64,000 nucleotides of DNA from Anaerozeibacter sp031551775 (GTDB lineage: Bacteria; Bacillota; Clostridia; Christensenellales; Aristaeellaceae), in NCBI GenBank assembly GCA_031551775.1, contig JAVBND010000010.1:18260-82259 (forward strand). The letters run 5' to 3'. A program made the translations under genes and the position numbers. This document shows, one piece after another, positions 17,253 to 25,237 of this stretch. Below the pieces are notes generated by a model that was given only the letters and a program-made list of their open reading frames with translations, was not told the origin of the DNA and did no database searches. Position 1 is the stretch's first letter. Each line of letters starts with the position of its first letter.

Positions 17253-17981
17253 ATGGCGGCATTACAAAATGTACCAACGATTCACATGGAAGCAAAGATG
17301 GGCGACGTGGCGAAAACCGTGCTGATGCCCGGCGATCCGCTCAGGGCCAAATCGATTGCCGAGACCTATCTGACGGACGCAGTGTGCTTTAACCGGGTGC
17401 GCGGGATGCTGGGCTACACCGGCTTTTACAAGGGAAAACGCGTATCGGTCATGGGATCGGGCATGGGCATGGCGTCGATCGGCATCTATTCCTACGAGCT
17501 GTACGCCGGGTATGGGGCGGAAAACATCATCCGAATCGGCACATGCGGCGCGGCGGCCGCAGACATCAACATCCGCGATGTGGTCCTGGCCAGCAAGGCG
17601 TATTCGGTTTCAAATTTCGCCTTTGTGCAGCAGGGCTTTACCGGCAACTGCATGCCCGCGTCGGAAGCGCTCAACGGGGTCATCGGGAATGTCGCGCGGG
17701 AATTGTCCATGAAACTGGTCACAGGCGCGATTCGCTCCGGCGATGTGTTCTACATGGAGGACATTCCGCGCGAGCGCGCAAGCTACATGGACGAAGTCAA
17801 GGCGCTTGAGATGGAGGCCTACGCGCTGTTCACCAACGCCAAGGCGCTGAACAAAAACGCGGCGTGCCTTTTGACCGTGACCGACAAGCGCATGACCGGC
17901 GAAGCGATCCCTGCAGTTGAGCGGGAAAAGCACCTGAACGAGATGTTCGTTCTGGCGCTGAACGCGGCCATCCGCCTGTAA
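17253..17981 (+). CDS. deoD: Purine nucleoside phosphorylase, DeoD type
   Basis: The 242-residue length matches the hexameric DeoD family (about 235). Visible motifs are the phosphate-binding MPGDPLRAK, GSGMGMASIGIYSYEL, IRIGTCGAA and the base/ribose-binding EMEAYALF, with the catalytic Asp in LTVTDKR. It splits purine (deoxy)ribonucleosides with phosphate into base and (deoxy)ribose-1-phosphate in the cytoplasm. The ATG follows AAGGAGC. A TATGAT box at 17207-17212 may be its -10, though the -35 is poor. It is divergent from the nucleoside importer, so uptake and first catabolic step share one intergenic control region. Confidence 0.95.
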   Translation: MAALQNVPTIHMEAKMGDVAKTVLMPGDPLRAKSIAETYLTDAVCFNRVRGMLGYTGFYKGKRVSVMGSGMGMASIGIYSYELYAGYGAENIIRIGTCGAAAADINIRDVVLASKAYSVSNFAFVQQGFTGNCMPASEALNGVIGNVARELSMKLVTGAIRSGDVFYMEDIPRERASYMDEVKALEMEAYALFTNAKALNKNAACLLTVTDKRMTGEAIPAVEREKHLNEMFVLALNAAIRL

Positions 17982-17998
17982 GGCGCGTCAAACCATCA

Positions 17999-18037
17999 AA
18001 AAGCGCGGAGCCGCATCCAATCGGCATCCGCGCTTTT
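17999..18037. terminator. Bidirectional intrinsic terminator between deoD and fhs
   Basis: AAAAGCGCGGA pairs with TCCGCGCTTTT (11 bp), with an inner CCG/CGG pairing. The A and T ends give each strand a U-run, so it serves both convergent genes (stops at 17981 and 18063). Confidence 0.8.
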
Positions 18038-18062
18038 GGTTTGCCCTCTGTGCGGTGTTGCC

Positions 18063-19736
18063 CTAGAACAAACCCGAGATGGTGCCGTCCTCGTCCACAT
18101 CGATTTTTTCAGCCGCGGGCGCCTTGGGGAGGCCCGGCATGGTCATGATATCGCCGGTCAGCGCCACGATGAAGCCCGCGCCCGCTGAAACCTTGAGGCT
18201 TCTGACGCTCACTGTGAATCCCTTCGGCGCGCCGCGAAGGAGGGCATTGTCGGAAAAGCTGTACTGCGTCTTGGCCATGCAGATCGGGTGGTTTCCGTAC
18301 CCCAGGGCCGTCAGTTCCTGGGCCTGCTTCTTCGCGGCCGGTTGCAGCTCTATGCCGTCCGCGTGGTACACCCGCTTCGCGATCGCGCTCAGTTTCTCTT
18401 CGATTGATTGTTCAAGTTCATACGCATAGTTCAGCGCGCTCGCCTCTTCGCACAGCCGAACCACTTCCTCCGCCAGCGCCCGCCCGCCTTCGCCGCCCTT
18501 GCCCCACACTTCGCTCAGCGCGCAATTGACGCCAAGCGCGCGGCACCGGTCCTCGATCAGCGCAAGTTCCGCCTCGCTGTCGGTCGGGAAGCGGTTGATC
18601 GCCACCACGCATGGCAGGTTGAATACCGTTTTGATGTTTGTAACGTGCCGCAACAGGTTGGGCATTCCCTTCTCAAGCGCGGCCAGGTCTTCCCGGCTCA
18701 GGCATTCCTTGGCCGCGCCGCCGTGGTGCTTGAGCGCCCGGACGGTCGCCACCACCACCACCGCCGAGGGGCTGAGCCCCGCCATGCGGCACTTGATGTC
18801 AAGGAATTTTTCCGCGCCCAGATCCGCGCCGAATCCGGCTTCCGTCACGGCGTAGTCGCCCACCTTGAGCGCCATCTTGGTCGCCATGATCGAATTGCAG
18901 CCGTGCGCGATGTTGGCGAACGGGCCGCCGTGGATGAACGCGGGCGTCCCTTCAAGCGTCTGAACCAGGTTGGGTTTGAGCGCCTCCTTGAGCAGCGCCG
19001 CCATGGCCCCTTCTGCCTTCAGGTCACCCGCCGTTACCGGCGTTTGATCGTATCTATAGCCCACTATCATGCGCCTAAGCCGCTCCTTGAGGTCGGCAAT
19101 CGAGCCCGACAGACACAAAACCGCCATGACCTCCGACGCCACGGTGATGTCGTATCCGTCCTCGCGCGGCGCGCCGTTCACGCGCCCGCCCAGGCCGTCC
19201 ACGACAAAGCGCAGTTGCCTGTCGTTCATGTCCACGCACCGCCGCCAGGTGATCCGCCGCGGGTCGATCCCAAGCGCGTTGCCCTGATAGATGTGGTTGT
19301 CGAGCATCGCCGCGAGCAGGTTGTTCGCCGCGCCGATGGCGTGGAAGTCGCCGGTAAAGTGCAGGTTGATGTCCTCCATCGGCACCACCTGCGCGTATCC
19401 CCCGCCCGCCGCGCCTCCCTTCACGCCAAACACCGGTCCCAGCGACGGCTCGCGCAGCGCCACGACGCTTTTCTTCCCAATGCGCCTGAGCCCGTCGGCC
19501 AGGCCCACCGTGGTCGTGGTCTTGCCCTCGCCTGCGGGCGTGGGCGTTATCGCCGTGACCAGGATCAGCTTTCCGTCCGGTTTTTTGCTTTCGCTCAGCG
19601 CCTTGAGGTCAATCTTCGCCTTGTAGCGCCCGTACTGCTCTATGTACCCCTCGCAGATCCCCGCATCCTTCGCGATTTCCACAATGGGCTTCATCTGCTG
19701 GCCCTGCGCGATTTCTATGTCGGTCTTGTATTCCAT
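18063..19736 (-). CDS. fhs: Formate--tetrahydrofolate ligase
   Basis: The 557-residue length is normal for the family. It has the P-loop TPAGEGKTTTT, the block REPSLGPVFGVKGGAAGGG, the segment LHFTGDFHAI and the C-terminal GFTVSVRSLKVSAGAGFIV. It makes 10-formyl-tetrahydrofolate from formate, ATP and THF, feeding purine synthesis or, in acetogens, the methyl branch of the Wood-Ljungdahl pathway. No other Wood-Ljungdahl gene lies in this window, so the acetogenic role is open. The ATG at 19736 follows GGGGAGGG. It appears to be a single-gene unit. Confidence 0.97.
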   Translation of the reverse strand: MEYKTDIEIAQGQQMKPIVEIAKDAGICEGYIEQYGRYKAKIDLKALSESKKPDGKLILVTAITPTPAGEGKTTTTVGLADGLRRIGKKSVVALREPSLGPVFGVKGGAAGGGYAQVVPMEDINLHFTGDFHAIGAANNLLAAMLDNHIYQGNALGIDPRRITWRRCVDMNDRQLRFVVDGLGGRVNGAPREDGYDITVASEVMAVLCLSGSIADLKERLRRMIVGYRYDQTPVTAGDLKAEGAMAALLKEALKPNLVQTLEGTPAFIHGGPFANIAHGCNSIMATKMALKVGDYAVTEAGFGADLGAEKFLDIKCRMAGLSPSAVVVVATVRALKHHGGAAKECLSREDLAALEKGMPNLLRHVTNIKTVFNLPCVVAINRFPTDSEAELALIEDRCRALGVNCALSEVWGKGGEGGRALAEEVVRLCEEASALNYAYELEQSIEEKLSAIAKRVYHADGIELQPAAKKQAQELTALGYGNHPICMAKTQYSFSDNALLRGAPKGFTVSVRSLKVSAGAGFIVALTGDIMTMPGLPKAPAAEKIDVDEDGTISGLF

Positions 19737-19844
19737 GGCGCACCCTCCCCGGTAATCCTATTTGAGTGGTTGCCTTTATTATATATCCGCTTCGTGGTTT
19801 TGCCAAGAACCGAAGTTAAAATGACCCGATTCCCGGTCGCTCCC

Positions 19845-21170
19845 CTATACAGCGGTCCCCGGCGCCGGGCTCTGAGCCGCGCGGTCATTTCGCGGGTACT
19901 TTGCGTCCGCAATATACAACTGTCCCATTTCACGCGTCACACCTTGGTTCTTGATGATCCGGCCAAAGAATTCCCCGCTCCTCTTTACGCTGCGCGCCTG
20001 CGAATCGTAATCAACCTTTACGAGGCCAAACCGCGCGCTTTCACCCTCGAGCCACTCAAAGTTGTCGGTAAAGCACCAATGGTAGTAGCGCTCGACCGGC
20101 AGGCCCGTCTTGACGATCGAGCGAAGATGCTCCGCGATGTAGCGCGCGCGAAATGTGTCGTGTTCGTCACAGGTTCCGTTCTCGGTCACATAGATCGGGC
20201 GGCCCAGCACCGCGTACAGTTCCCGCGCGCACTCGGCGATGCCTTCCGGGTAGATCTCCCAGCCCAGGTCGTTGACCTCAACATCTTGTCGAACCCCGTC
20301 GCTCAGGCTGCTGACCGTTGAGCGCGTGTAGTAATTGAGTCCCAGGAAATCGGCGTATTCGCCGGGCCGAACGCCCATCGGGTTCGTAAGCGGCCACCCA
20401 AACCGTCCCCTGAGGCAAGCGTTTGACAACAGGCCCTGAAACAGCGCCTTGCCCAATTTCGCGCACAGTTGGTGCCACGGGTTGAACGCGTTTTGGGGCG
20501 CGAAAGCGCGCATGTGGTGCGCGAACCCCACCTTGGTTCCCGCAAACCCCATGGCGCGGCGTTCCTCATGGATGATTTGATACGCCTTTACATGGCAACC
20601 CGCCATGACCGACATGACTTTCAGCGCCTTCATTGGGTTCTTCTCGCCAGGCGGAAACCCGCCCGCCAAGTAGCCCTGCACCGCGAAGACGTTGGGCTCG
20701 TTGACGGTGACGTATTCGCTTGCGATATCTCCGAAAGCGCGCACCGCGCGGCGGACGTAGCTCAAGTATTTCCCGGCGTTTTTCGCATCGGCAAAACCGC
20801 CGCTTTCCTCAAACCACATGGGATTGGCAAAGTGGTGCAGCGTCACCATCGGCTCAATGCCGTTCTCCTTTACGCATTCAAGCAGCTTGCGGTAGTAAAG
20901 AACCGCGTCCGGGTCGAACGCGCCTTCGCAAGGCTCAACGCGCGCCCACTCGATGCCCAATCTGTACACCTGAACGCCCATCTCGCGCATCAGCCCGATG
21001 TCGGATTGAAAAACGTGAACATGGTCATTGGCGCGGCGCGGGCTGCTGCCGTCCAGGATGTGCCCGCGGTCGGCCCAGTCGTTCCAGGTGTGCCTGACAT
21101 CTCCGCCCTCAATTTGCGCCGCCGCGCTCGCCACGCCGAGTTTCATGCCTCTTGGCAGTTCAAAATACAA
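19845..21170 (-). CDS. Glycoside hydrolase family 1 (beta-glucosidase or 6-phospho-beta-glucosidase)
   Basis: About 441 residues forming a complete GH1 barrel. The acid/base Glu is in VTVNEPN, the nucleophile Glu in YVTENGTCDEHD, and the aglycone-side segments are LGIEWARVEP and DFLGLNYYTR. The end carries YYHWCFTDNFEWLEG, where the WSLxDNFEW pattern is slightly altered. It has no signal peptide, so it acts on sugars already in the cell. I chose TTG at 21170 as the start, 7 nt after GGGGGAGGG; an in-frame GTG at 21194 lies before that site and is less likely. It splits beta-linked glucosides or galactosides; the substrate is not determinable. Confidence 0.9.
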   Translation of the reverse strand: MYFELPRGMKLGVASAAAQIEGGDVRHTWNDWADRGHILDGSSPRRANDHVHVFQSDIGLMREMGVQVYRLGIEWARVEPCEGAFDPDAVLYYRKLLECVKENGIEPMVTLHHFANPMWFEESGGFADAKNAGKYLSYVRRAVRAFGDIASEYVTVNEPNVFAVQGYLAGGFPPGEKNPMKALKVMSVMAGCHVKAYQIIHEERRAMGFAGTKVGFAHHMRAFAPQNAFNPWHQLCAKLGKALFQGLLSNACLRGRFGWPLTNPMGVRPGEYADFLGLNYYTRSTVSSLSDGVRQDVEVNDLGWEIYPEGIAECARELYAVLGRPIYVTENGTCDEHDTFRARYIAEHLRSIVKTGLPVERYYHWCFTDNFEWLEGESARFGLVKVDYDSQARSVKRSGEFFGRIIKNQGVTREMGQLYIADAKYPRNDRAAQSPAPGTAV

Positions 21171-21222
21171 TTTCAATCCCTCCCCCGGTTCCACTCTATG
21201 CGAAAACGCAAACCTCAGCGTC

Positions 21223-21228
21223 CATTAT
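21223..21228 (-). promoter_or_regulatory. Putative -10 box for the GH1 gene
   Basis: A perfect TATAAT on the minus strand lies 53-58 nt upstream of the proposed TTG start and downstream of the terminator that ends the preceding transport operon. The -35 is weak (TTGCTT at 21248-21253 with a 19-nt spacer). Confidence 0.4.
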
Positions 21229-21252
21229 ACTATGAAACGGGGCCAAAAAGCA

Positions 21253-21287
21253 AAAAACGAGCCGTATCGCGCGAAACGCGACGCGGC
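21253..21287 (-). terminator. Intrinsic terminator of the sugar-importer operon
   Basis: Read on the minus strand, GCCGCGTCGCG and CGCGATACGGC form an 11-bp stem with one mismatch and a G-U pair. It is followed by TCGTTTTTTG. It lies about 40 nt past the binding-protein stop at 21329. Confidence 0.75.
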
Positions 21288-21328
21288 CCGCATGTTAAAC
21301 CAGCGCTTACGCCATTGCGCTTTTTCGA

Positions 21329-22306
21329 TTAACGGCCCAGAACCGCCGCGACCTCGGCGGAACCCACGTTGTCGGCGTTGACCAGCATGACGCCGGTGTC
21401 AACCGACTTCTCCGCCACCGCGCCGCCGTTGGCGAGTTCGAGCGCGGTCTTGACGCCGTCGTAGCCCATGAAGTACTGCCTTTGCACGACAGAGGAAACG
21501 ATGAAGTTGCCGCCCTTGATCATGTTCTCGATTTCAACTGAGAAATCAAAGCCCACCATGGCGATATCGGTGCGGTTCGCTTCGGTCAGGCCGGTCACGA
21601 AGCCGACGGTAGAGCCGTTGTTGGGCCCGAATACGGCCTTGAGGTTCGGGTAAGTGGTCAGAAAGTCCTGGCAGAAGCCGACGGCCTTGCTGACGTCGCC
21701 TTCGTTGACCTTGATGTCGTTGTTGAGCACGGTCCAGGTTGCGGGGGCATTGGCGGTCCAGTAGGCGTTGAAGCCCGCCAGGCGGTCGATGATGGTCTGG
21801 GAGCCGGCGGAGCCCACCTGCACGGCGACCTGCGCTTCTTCCGCCTCCGAAACGCCCAGCTTCTTGAGGTTCTTAATCATTTCCTGCGCGGCCATTTCGC
21901 CCGCGGTTACGTTGTTGGTCATGAGCTCCGCGCTGTACTTGTCGCCGGTGACGGTGGTGTCAACCAGGACCACCGGGATGCCCGACTCATAGGCCTCGCG
22001 CACCGGGTTTGCAAGCGACACGCTGTCCACCGGCCCGATCACGATGCCGTCGGCCTGCGCCGAGACGGCGTTTTGCAAAAGGGTGATTTGGCCTTCGATG
22101 TCGGATTCCGCGCCGACGCCGACGACGACGACTTCACAGCCCAGGTCCTTGCCCGCCTGCTCCGCGCCCTGCTGGAGCACCGCCCAGTACTGGTTGCCGA
22201 TGACCTTCACGATCAGGTAGATGGTCTTGCCTTCCGCCGACGCGGTCACCGCGAACGCGCCGAGGGAAAGCATAAGGACGAGTGCCAACGCCAGAAATTT
22301 CTTCAT
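21329..22306 (-). CDS. Ribose-type sugar ABC importer, substrate-binding protein
   Basis: A 325-residue extracytoplasmic binding protein. The signal peptide MKKFLALALVLMLSLGAFAV ends near ASAEG, and no lipobox is seen. The RbsB-like two-lobe fold shows in IVKVIGNQYWAVLQQGAEQA, GIVIGPVDSVSLANPVREA and AVFGPNNGSTVGF. It is the last gene of a leftward operon (ATPase, permease, binding protein). The context (divergent LacI and uronate catabolism genes) suggests a hexuronate or uronate-containing oligosaccharide as substrate (inference). Confidence 0.9.
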   Translation of the reverse strand: MKKFLALALVLMLSLGAFAVTASAEGKTIYLIVKVIGNQYWAVLQQGAEQAGKDLGCEVVVVGVGAESDIEGQITLLQNAVSAQADGIVIGPVDSVSLANPVREAYESGIPVVLVDTTVTGDKYSAELMTNNVTAGEMAAQEMIKNLKKLGVSEAEEAQVAVQVGSAGSQTIIDRLAGFNAYWTANAPATWTVLNNDIKVNEGDVSKAVGFCQDFLTTYPNLKAVFGPNNGSTVGFVTGLTEANRTDIAMVGFDFSVEIENMIKGGNFIVSSVVQRQYFMGYDGVKTALELANGGAVAEKSVDTGVMLVNADNVGSAEVAAVLGR

Positions 22307-22370
22307 GAATGGTTCCTCCTTTTATAATGCAATTGGCCGCCTTGCCAAAAGCTCACCGGAAGCAAACGGA

Positions 22371-23366
22371 TCAACCGCCCGCTTTTCTATGGCGCCGCGC
22401 TTCAACCGCGCACGCGCCGACCAGGATCAAGCCGATGATGATCTGCTGGGTGAAGGAATTGACGCCGTTGAGGTTGAGCCCGTTCCTGAGCACGCCCATG
22501 ATGAGCGCGCCGATGATGGTGTTGAGGATCGTGCCTTCGCCGCCGTTGTTGGACACGCCGCCCAACACCGCCGCCGCGATGGCTTCGAGTTCGTAGCCCT
22601 GACCGGCCGTCGGCTGGGCCGAGGAGATGCGGGAAGCCACGAGAATTCCGCAAATGGCCGCCGAGAAACCGCTGACGCAGTATGCAAACATACGGGTCCT
22701 GACCGCATTGATGCCCGAGAGCTTGGCCGCTTCAAGGTTTGAACCGCACGCGTAAATCTGGCGACCCACGCGGGTCTTGGAGAGCAGCACCGCGAGCATC
22801 GCGCCGTAAACAAGGGTGATGATGACGCTGTAGGGCAGCCCGCCCGGCAGACGCCCGCCGCCCAGAACATAGAACGCATCTTGCACCTGCTGGCTTGGGA
22901 TATTGGTGGTGTAGACCGGCGCGCCGTTGACCAGGAGGTTTGCCATGCCGCGGTAGACCCACTGGGTGCCGAGCGTCGCGATAAAGGGCACGACACCCAG
23001 AATCTCAATCGTGAAACCGTTGATGACGCCGGTTGCGATGCCCATCGCGAGGCACAGCGGGATGCAGATCCACAGCGGAATCCCCCGCGTGAGGAGCGTC
23101 ACCACGATGATGCCCGACAGCGCCATGCTCGCGCCCGCCGACAAATCGGTCCCGCCGCAGATCAGGCAGAAGGTCAGCCCATAGCCGATGATGGAATAGG
23201 TGACCACCTGCTGAAGGATGTTGATCAGGTTGGTCTGGGCGAGAAAGAGCTTAGGCTGAAGGACCGCAAAAAGTGAAAACAGCAAAATCAGCGCCATTCC
23301 CGACAAAAGCGCCTTCTTCATTGCGACGCTCAGGTTGCTCAGGGGCCCTGCGTTATTCTTCTCCAT
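22371..23366 (-). CDS. Ribose-type sugar ABC importer, permease
   Basis: A 331-residue integral membrane protein of the RbsC class. It has the signature GLTFCLICGGTDLSAGASMA, the loop IYACGSNLEAAKLSGINAVR and the C-terminal AAAVLGGVSNNGGEGTILNT. About eight to ten membrane helices are present. The ATG at 23366 follows GAAGGAGTG. It stands 30 nt after the ATPase stop and 64 nt before the binding-protein start. Confidence 0.92.
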   Translation of the reverse strand: MEKNNAGPLSNLSVAMKKALLSGMALILLFSLFAVLQPKLFLAQTNLINILQQVVTYSIIGYGLTFCLICGGTDLSAGASMALSGIIVVTLLTRGIPLWICIPLCLAMGIATGVINGFTIEILGVVPFIATLGTQWVYRGMANLLVNGAPVYTTNIPSQQVQDAFYVLGGGRLPGGLPYSVIITLVYGAMLAVLLSKTRVGRQIYACGSNLEAAKLSGINAVRTRMFAYCVSGFSAAICGILVASRISSAQPTAGQGYELEAIAAAVLGGVSNNGGEGTILNTIIGALIMGVLRNGLNLNGVNSFTQQIIIGLILVGACAVEARRHRKAGG

Positions 23367-23396
23367 GGTGCCACTCCTTCAAAAGCGTATCGCGCG

Positions 23397-24911
23397 TTAC
23401 CCGTTCGCGGCTTTCTTTTCGAGCTTGTTATAACCCGCCGCCAAGTACAGAATTTCTTCCTGCGTGGTTTCCTTGGTCGTAAGCTCGCCGTTGACCGAGC
23501 CTTCGTGGATCACCAGCACCCGGTCCGACATGCCGAGAATTTCCGGCAATTCGCTTGAGATCATGATGATCGCCACGCCCTCATCGCTCAAGCGGTTGAA
23601 CAACTCGTAGATTTCGAATTTCGCGCCCACGTCGATGCCGCGCGTGGGTTCGTCCACGATCAGCACCTTGACATCGTTGCACAGCCACTTTGAAAGAACC
23701 ACTTTTTGCTGGTTGCCGCCAGAGAGATTGCGGCACAACTGCCGCAGCGACGGCGTCTTGGTGCGCAAAAGCCGGCGGTACTTCTCGGCGTTTTTCGCGC
23801 CTTCGCGATCGTCGATGAAGCCGTGTCTTGACAGCTTTTTAAGGTGCGCCATGTTGGTGTTGTATTGAACGTCAAGGCCCAGCGCCAGCCCGTCGTACTT
23901 GCGGTTCTCGGTCGCGTAGCCGATGCCGTGCCGGATGGCCTGCCCGACCGACTTGACCGAAATGGGCCTTCCTTCAAGCGTAAGTTCCATCGAATCGGCC
24001 TTGTCGGCTCCAAAGATCAAGCGCATGATCTCGGTGCGCCCCGCGCCCACCAGCCCCGCGATGCCCAGGATTTCGCCCTTGCGCACGTTCAAGCAATCGA
24101 CTTTGACCTTGTTGCCGCGGCGGATGTTTTTTGCTTCAAGCGCCACATCGCCGATTTTTCTTTTATATTTTGGGTACTTGTCCTCAAGCGACCGGCCAAC
24201 GATCATGTTCACCAGCTCATCAAGGGTAATGTCGCGAAGGTTCTTTGTCCCGATGTACTGCCCGTCGCGAAGTACGCTCGCGCGCTCACAGATCTTGGAA
24301 AGCTCCTCCATGCGGTGGGATATGTATACCATGCCCACGCCCTTGCTTTGAAGGTTGCGGATGATGCGGAAGAGTTGCTCGATTTCGCGCTCGGTGAGCG
24401 TAGCGGTCGGTTCGTCCAGCACCAGAATGCGCGCGTTGTAGCTGATGGCCTTGGCGATTTCAACCATCTGCTGCTGCGCCACGCTCAGCGTCCTGACCAC
24501 CGTGCGGGACGGGATGTTGATGCCCAGATCCCTGAGGATCTTGGTCGCGTCATCGTGCATTTGCTTATCCGAGATAAAGCCCCTCTTCTTGGGCGGGCGG
24601 CCGATGAAGATATTGTCGGCCACCGTCAGGTGCGGGCACAGTTGGAGTTCCTGAAAGATGATGCTGATGCCGAGCTCGTGCGCCTTGGCAACCGAGTCGA
24701 TCGCCACCTTCTGTCCCTCGATGTATATCTCTCCTTGGTCGGCTTTGAATACGCCGGTCATGATCTTCATAAGCGTGCTCTTTCCCGCGCCATTCTCGCC
24801 GACCAGGCCGTGCACTTCTCCTTTGTTGACGGAAAAACTCACGTTGTCGAGCGCTTTTACGCCAGGGAACGACTTGCTGATGCCCTCCATGCGAAACAGT
24901 TCCTCATCCAT
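23397..24911 (-). CDS. Ribose-type sugar ABC importer, ATP-binding protein
   Basis: A 504-residue twin-domain ATPase. Domain one has GENGAGKST, signature LSVAQQQMVEIAKA and ILVLDEPTATLTERE. Domain two has GLVGAGRTE, LSGGNQQK and VLIVDEPTRGIDVGAK. The ATG at 24911 (MDEELFRMEGISKSFPG) follows GGGGGCGGGAC. Its near-consensus promoter and an overlapping CGTTAACG palindrome lie about 80-125 nt upstream, in the space shared with the divergent LacI gene. Confidence 0.93.
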   Translation of the reverse strand: MDEELFRMEGISKSFPGVKALDNVSFSVNKGEVHGLVGENGAGKSTLMKIMTGVFKADQGEIYIEGQKVAIDSVAKAHELGISIIFQELQLCPHLTVADNIFIGRPPKKRGFISDKQMHDDATKILRDLGINIPSRTVVRTLSVAQQQMVEIAKAISYNARILVLDEPTATLTEREIEQLFRIIRNLQSKGVGMVYISHRMEELSKICERASVLRDGQYIGTKNLRDITLDELVNMIVGRSLEDKYPKYKRKIGDVALEAKNIRRGNKVKVDCLNVRKGEILGIAGLVGAGRTEIMRLIFGADKADSMELTLEGRPISVKSVGQAIRHGIGYATENRKYDGLALGLDVQYNTNMAHLKKLSRHGFIDDREGAKNAEKYRRLLRTKTPSLRQLCRNLSGGNQQKVVLSKWLCNDVKVLIVDEPTRGIDVGAKFEIYELFNRLSDEGVAIIMISSELPEILGMSDRVLVIHEGSVNGELTTKETTQEEILYLAAGYNKLEKKAANG

Positions 24912-24984
24912 CGGGATGTCCCGCCCCCTTTATACCGAGCGAATCGCCCATGTTATCCGTGTATTGAACGCTCCAAATCGTGTA

Positions 24985-24992
24985 CGTTAACG
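24985..24992. promoter_or_regulatory. Candidate operator 1 (CGTTAACG palindrome)
   Basis: The perfect 8-bp palindrome CGTTAACG is centred about 20 nt downstream of the -10 box of the importer promoter, where a repressor would block transcription. Related sites lie at 25121 and 25201. Confidence 0.5.
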
Positions 24993-25006
24993 ATTCCATT
25001 GCTTGC

Positions 25007-25035
25007 ATTATACCGTAACCATTTCGCTCGGTCAA
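25007..25035 (-). promoter_or_regulatory. Promoter of the leftward sugar-importer operon
   Basis: On the minus strand: TTGACC (5 of 6) at 25030-25035, a 17-nt spacer, and perfect TATAAT at 25007-25012. Transcription should begin near 25000, just ahead of operator 1. Confidence 0.8.
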
Positions 25036-25120
25036 TGGTCATTTTACACAAATTATTCCCACGCAACTGCGGTCAATATCTTTAAGTTGAGGATTTTGTA
25101 TCGATTGCGCGCGGGGCGAA

Positions 25121-25144
25121 GCGTTAACGCACACGTTTTTGTGC
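25121..25144. promoter_or_regulatory. Candidate operator 2 (GCGTTAACGC) with overlapping GCACA-N6-TGTGC inverted repeat
   Basis: A perfect 10-bp palindrome at 25121-25130 overlaps an imperfect LacI-type operator at 25129-25144 (arms GCACA and TGTGC around CGTTTT, similar in layout to PurR/LacI family sites). It lies between the two divergent promoters. Confidence 0.5.
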
Positions 25145-25155
25145 ATTATTACGGC

Positions 25156-25184
25156 TGTACAAACGCAAAAAAGTGTGCTACCAT
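25156..25184 (+). promoter_or_regulatory. Promoter of the LacI-family gene
   Basis: TGTACA (4 of 6) at 25156-25161, a 17-nt spacer and an extended -10, TGCTACCAT, with TACCAT at 25179-25184. It lies about 50 nt upstream of the GTG start. Candidate operator 3 (GGTTAACGG, 25201-25209) sits just downstream. These sites account for the 326-bp gap 24912-25237, in which no gene is seen. Confidence 0.55.
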
Positions 25185-25200
25185 GAGCACGGACCGTGAA

Positions 25201-25209
25201 GGTTAACGG
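25201..25209. promoter_or_regulatory. Candidate operator 3 (GGTTAACGG)
   Basis: It shares GTTAACG with operators 1 and 2 and lies right after the predicted start point of the LacI gene, suggesting autoregulation. Confidence 0.4.
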
Positions 25210-25237
25210 TCGAAAAGTTATTAAGGGGGGAGCGGCG

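Noticed and set aside
18408..20321. Plus-strand open frame of 637 codons
   Set aside because: It lies antisense to fhs and part of the GH1 gene, is rich in His, Arg, Val and Ala as expected of a shadow frame in GC-rich DNA, and shows no family motif or ribosome site.
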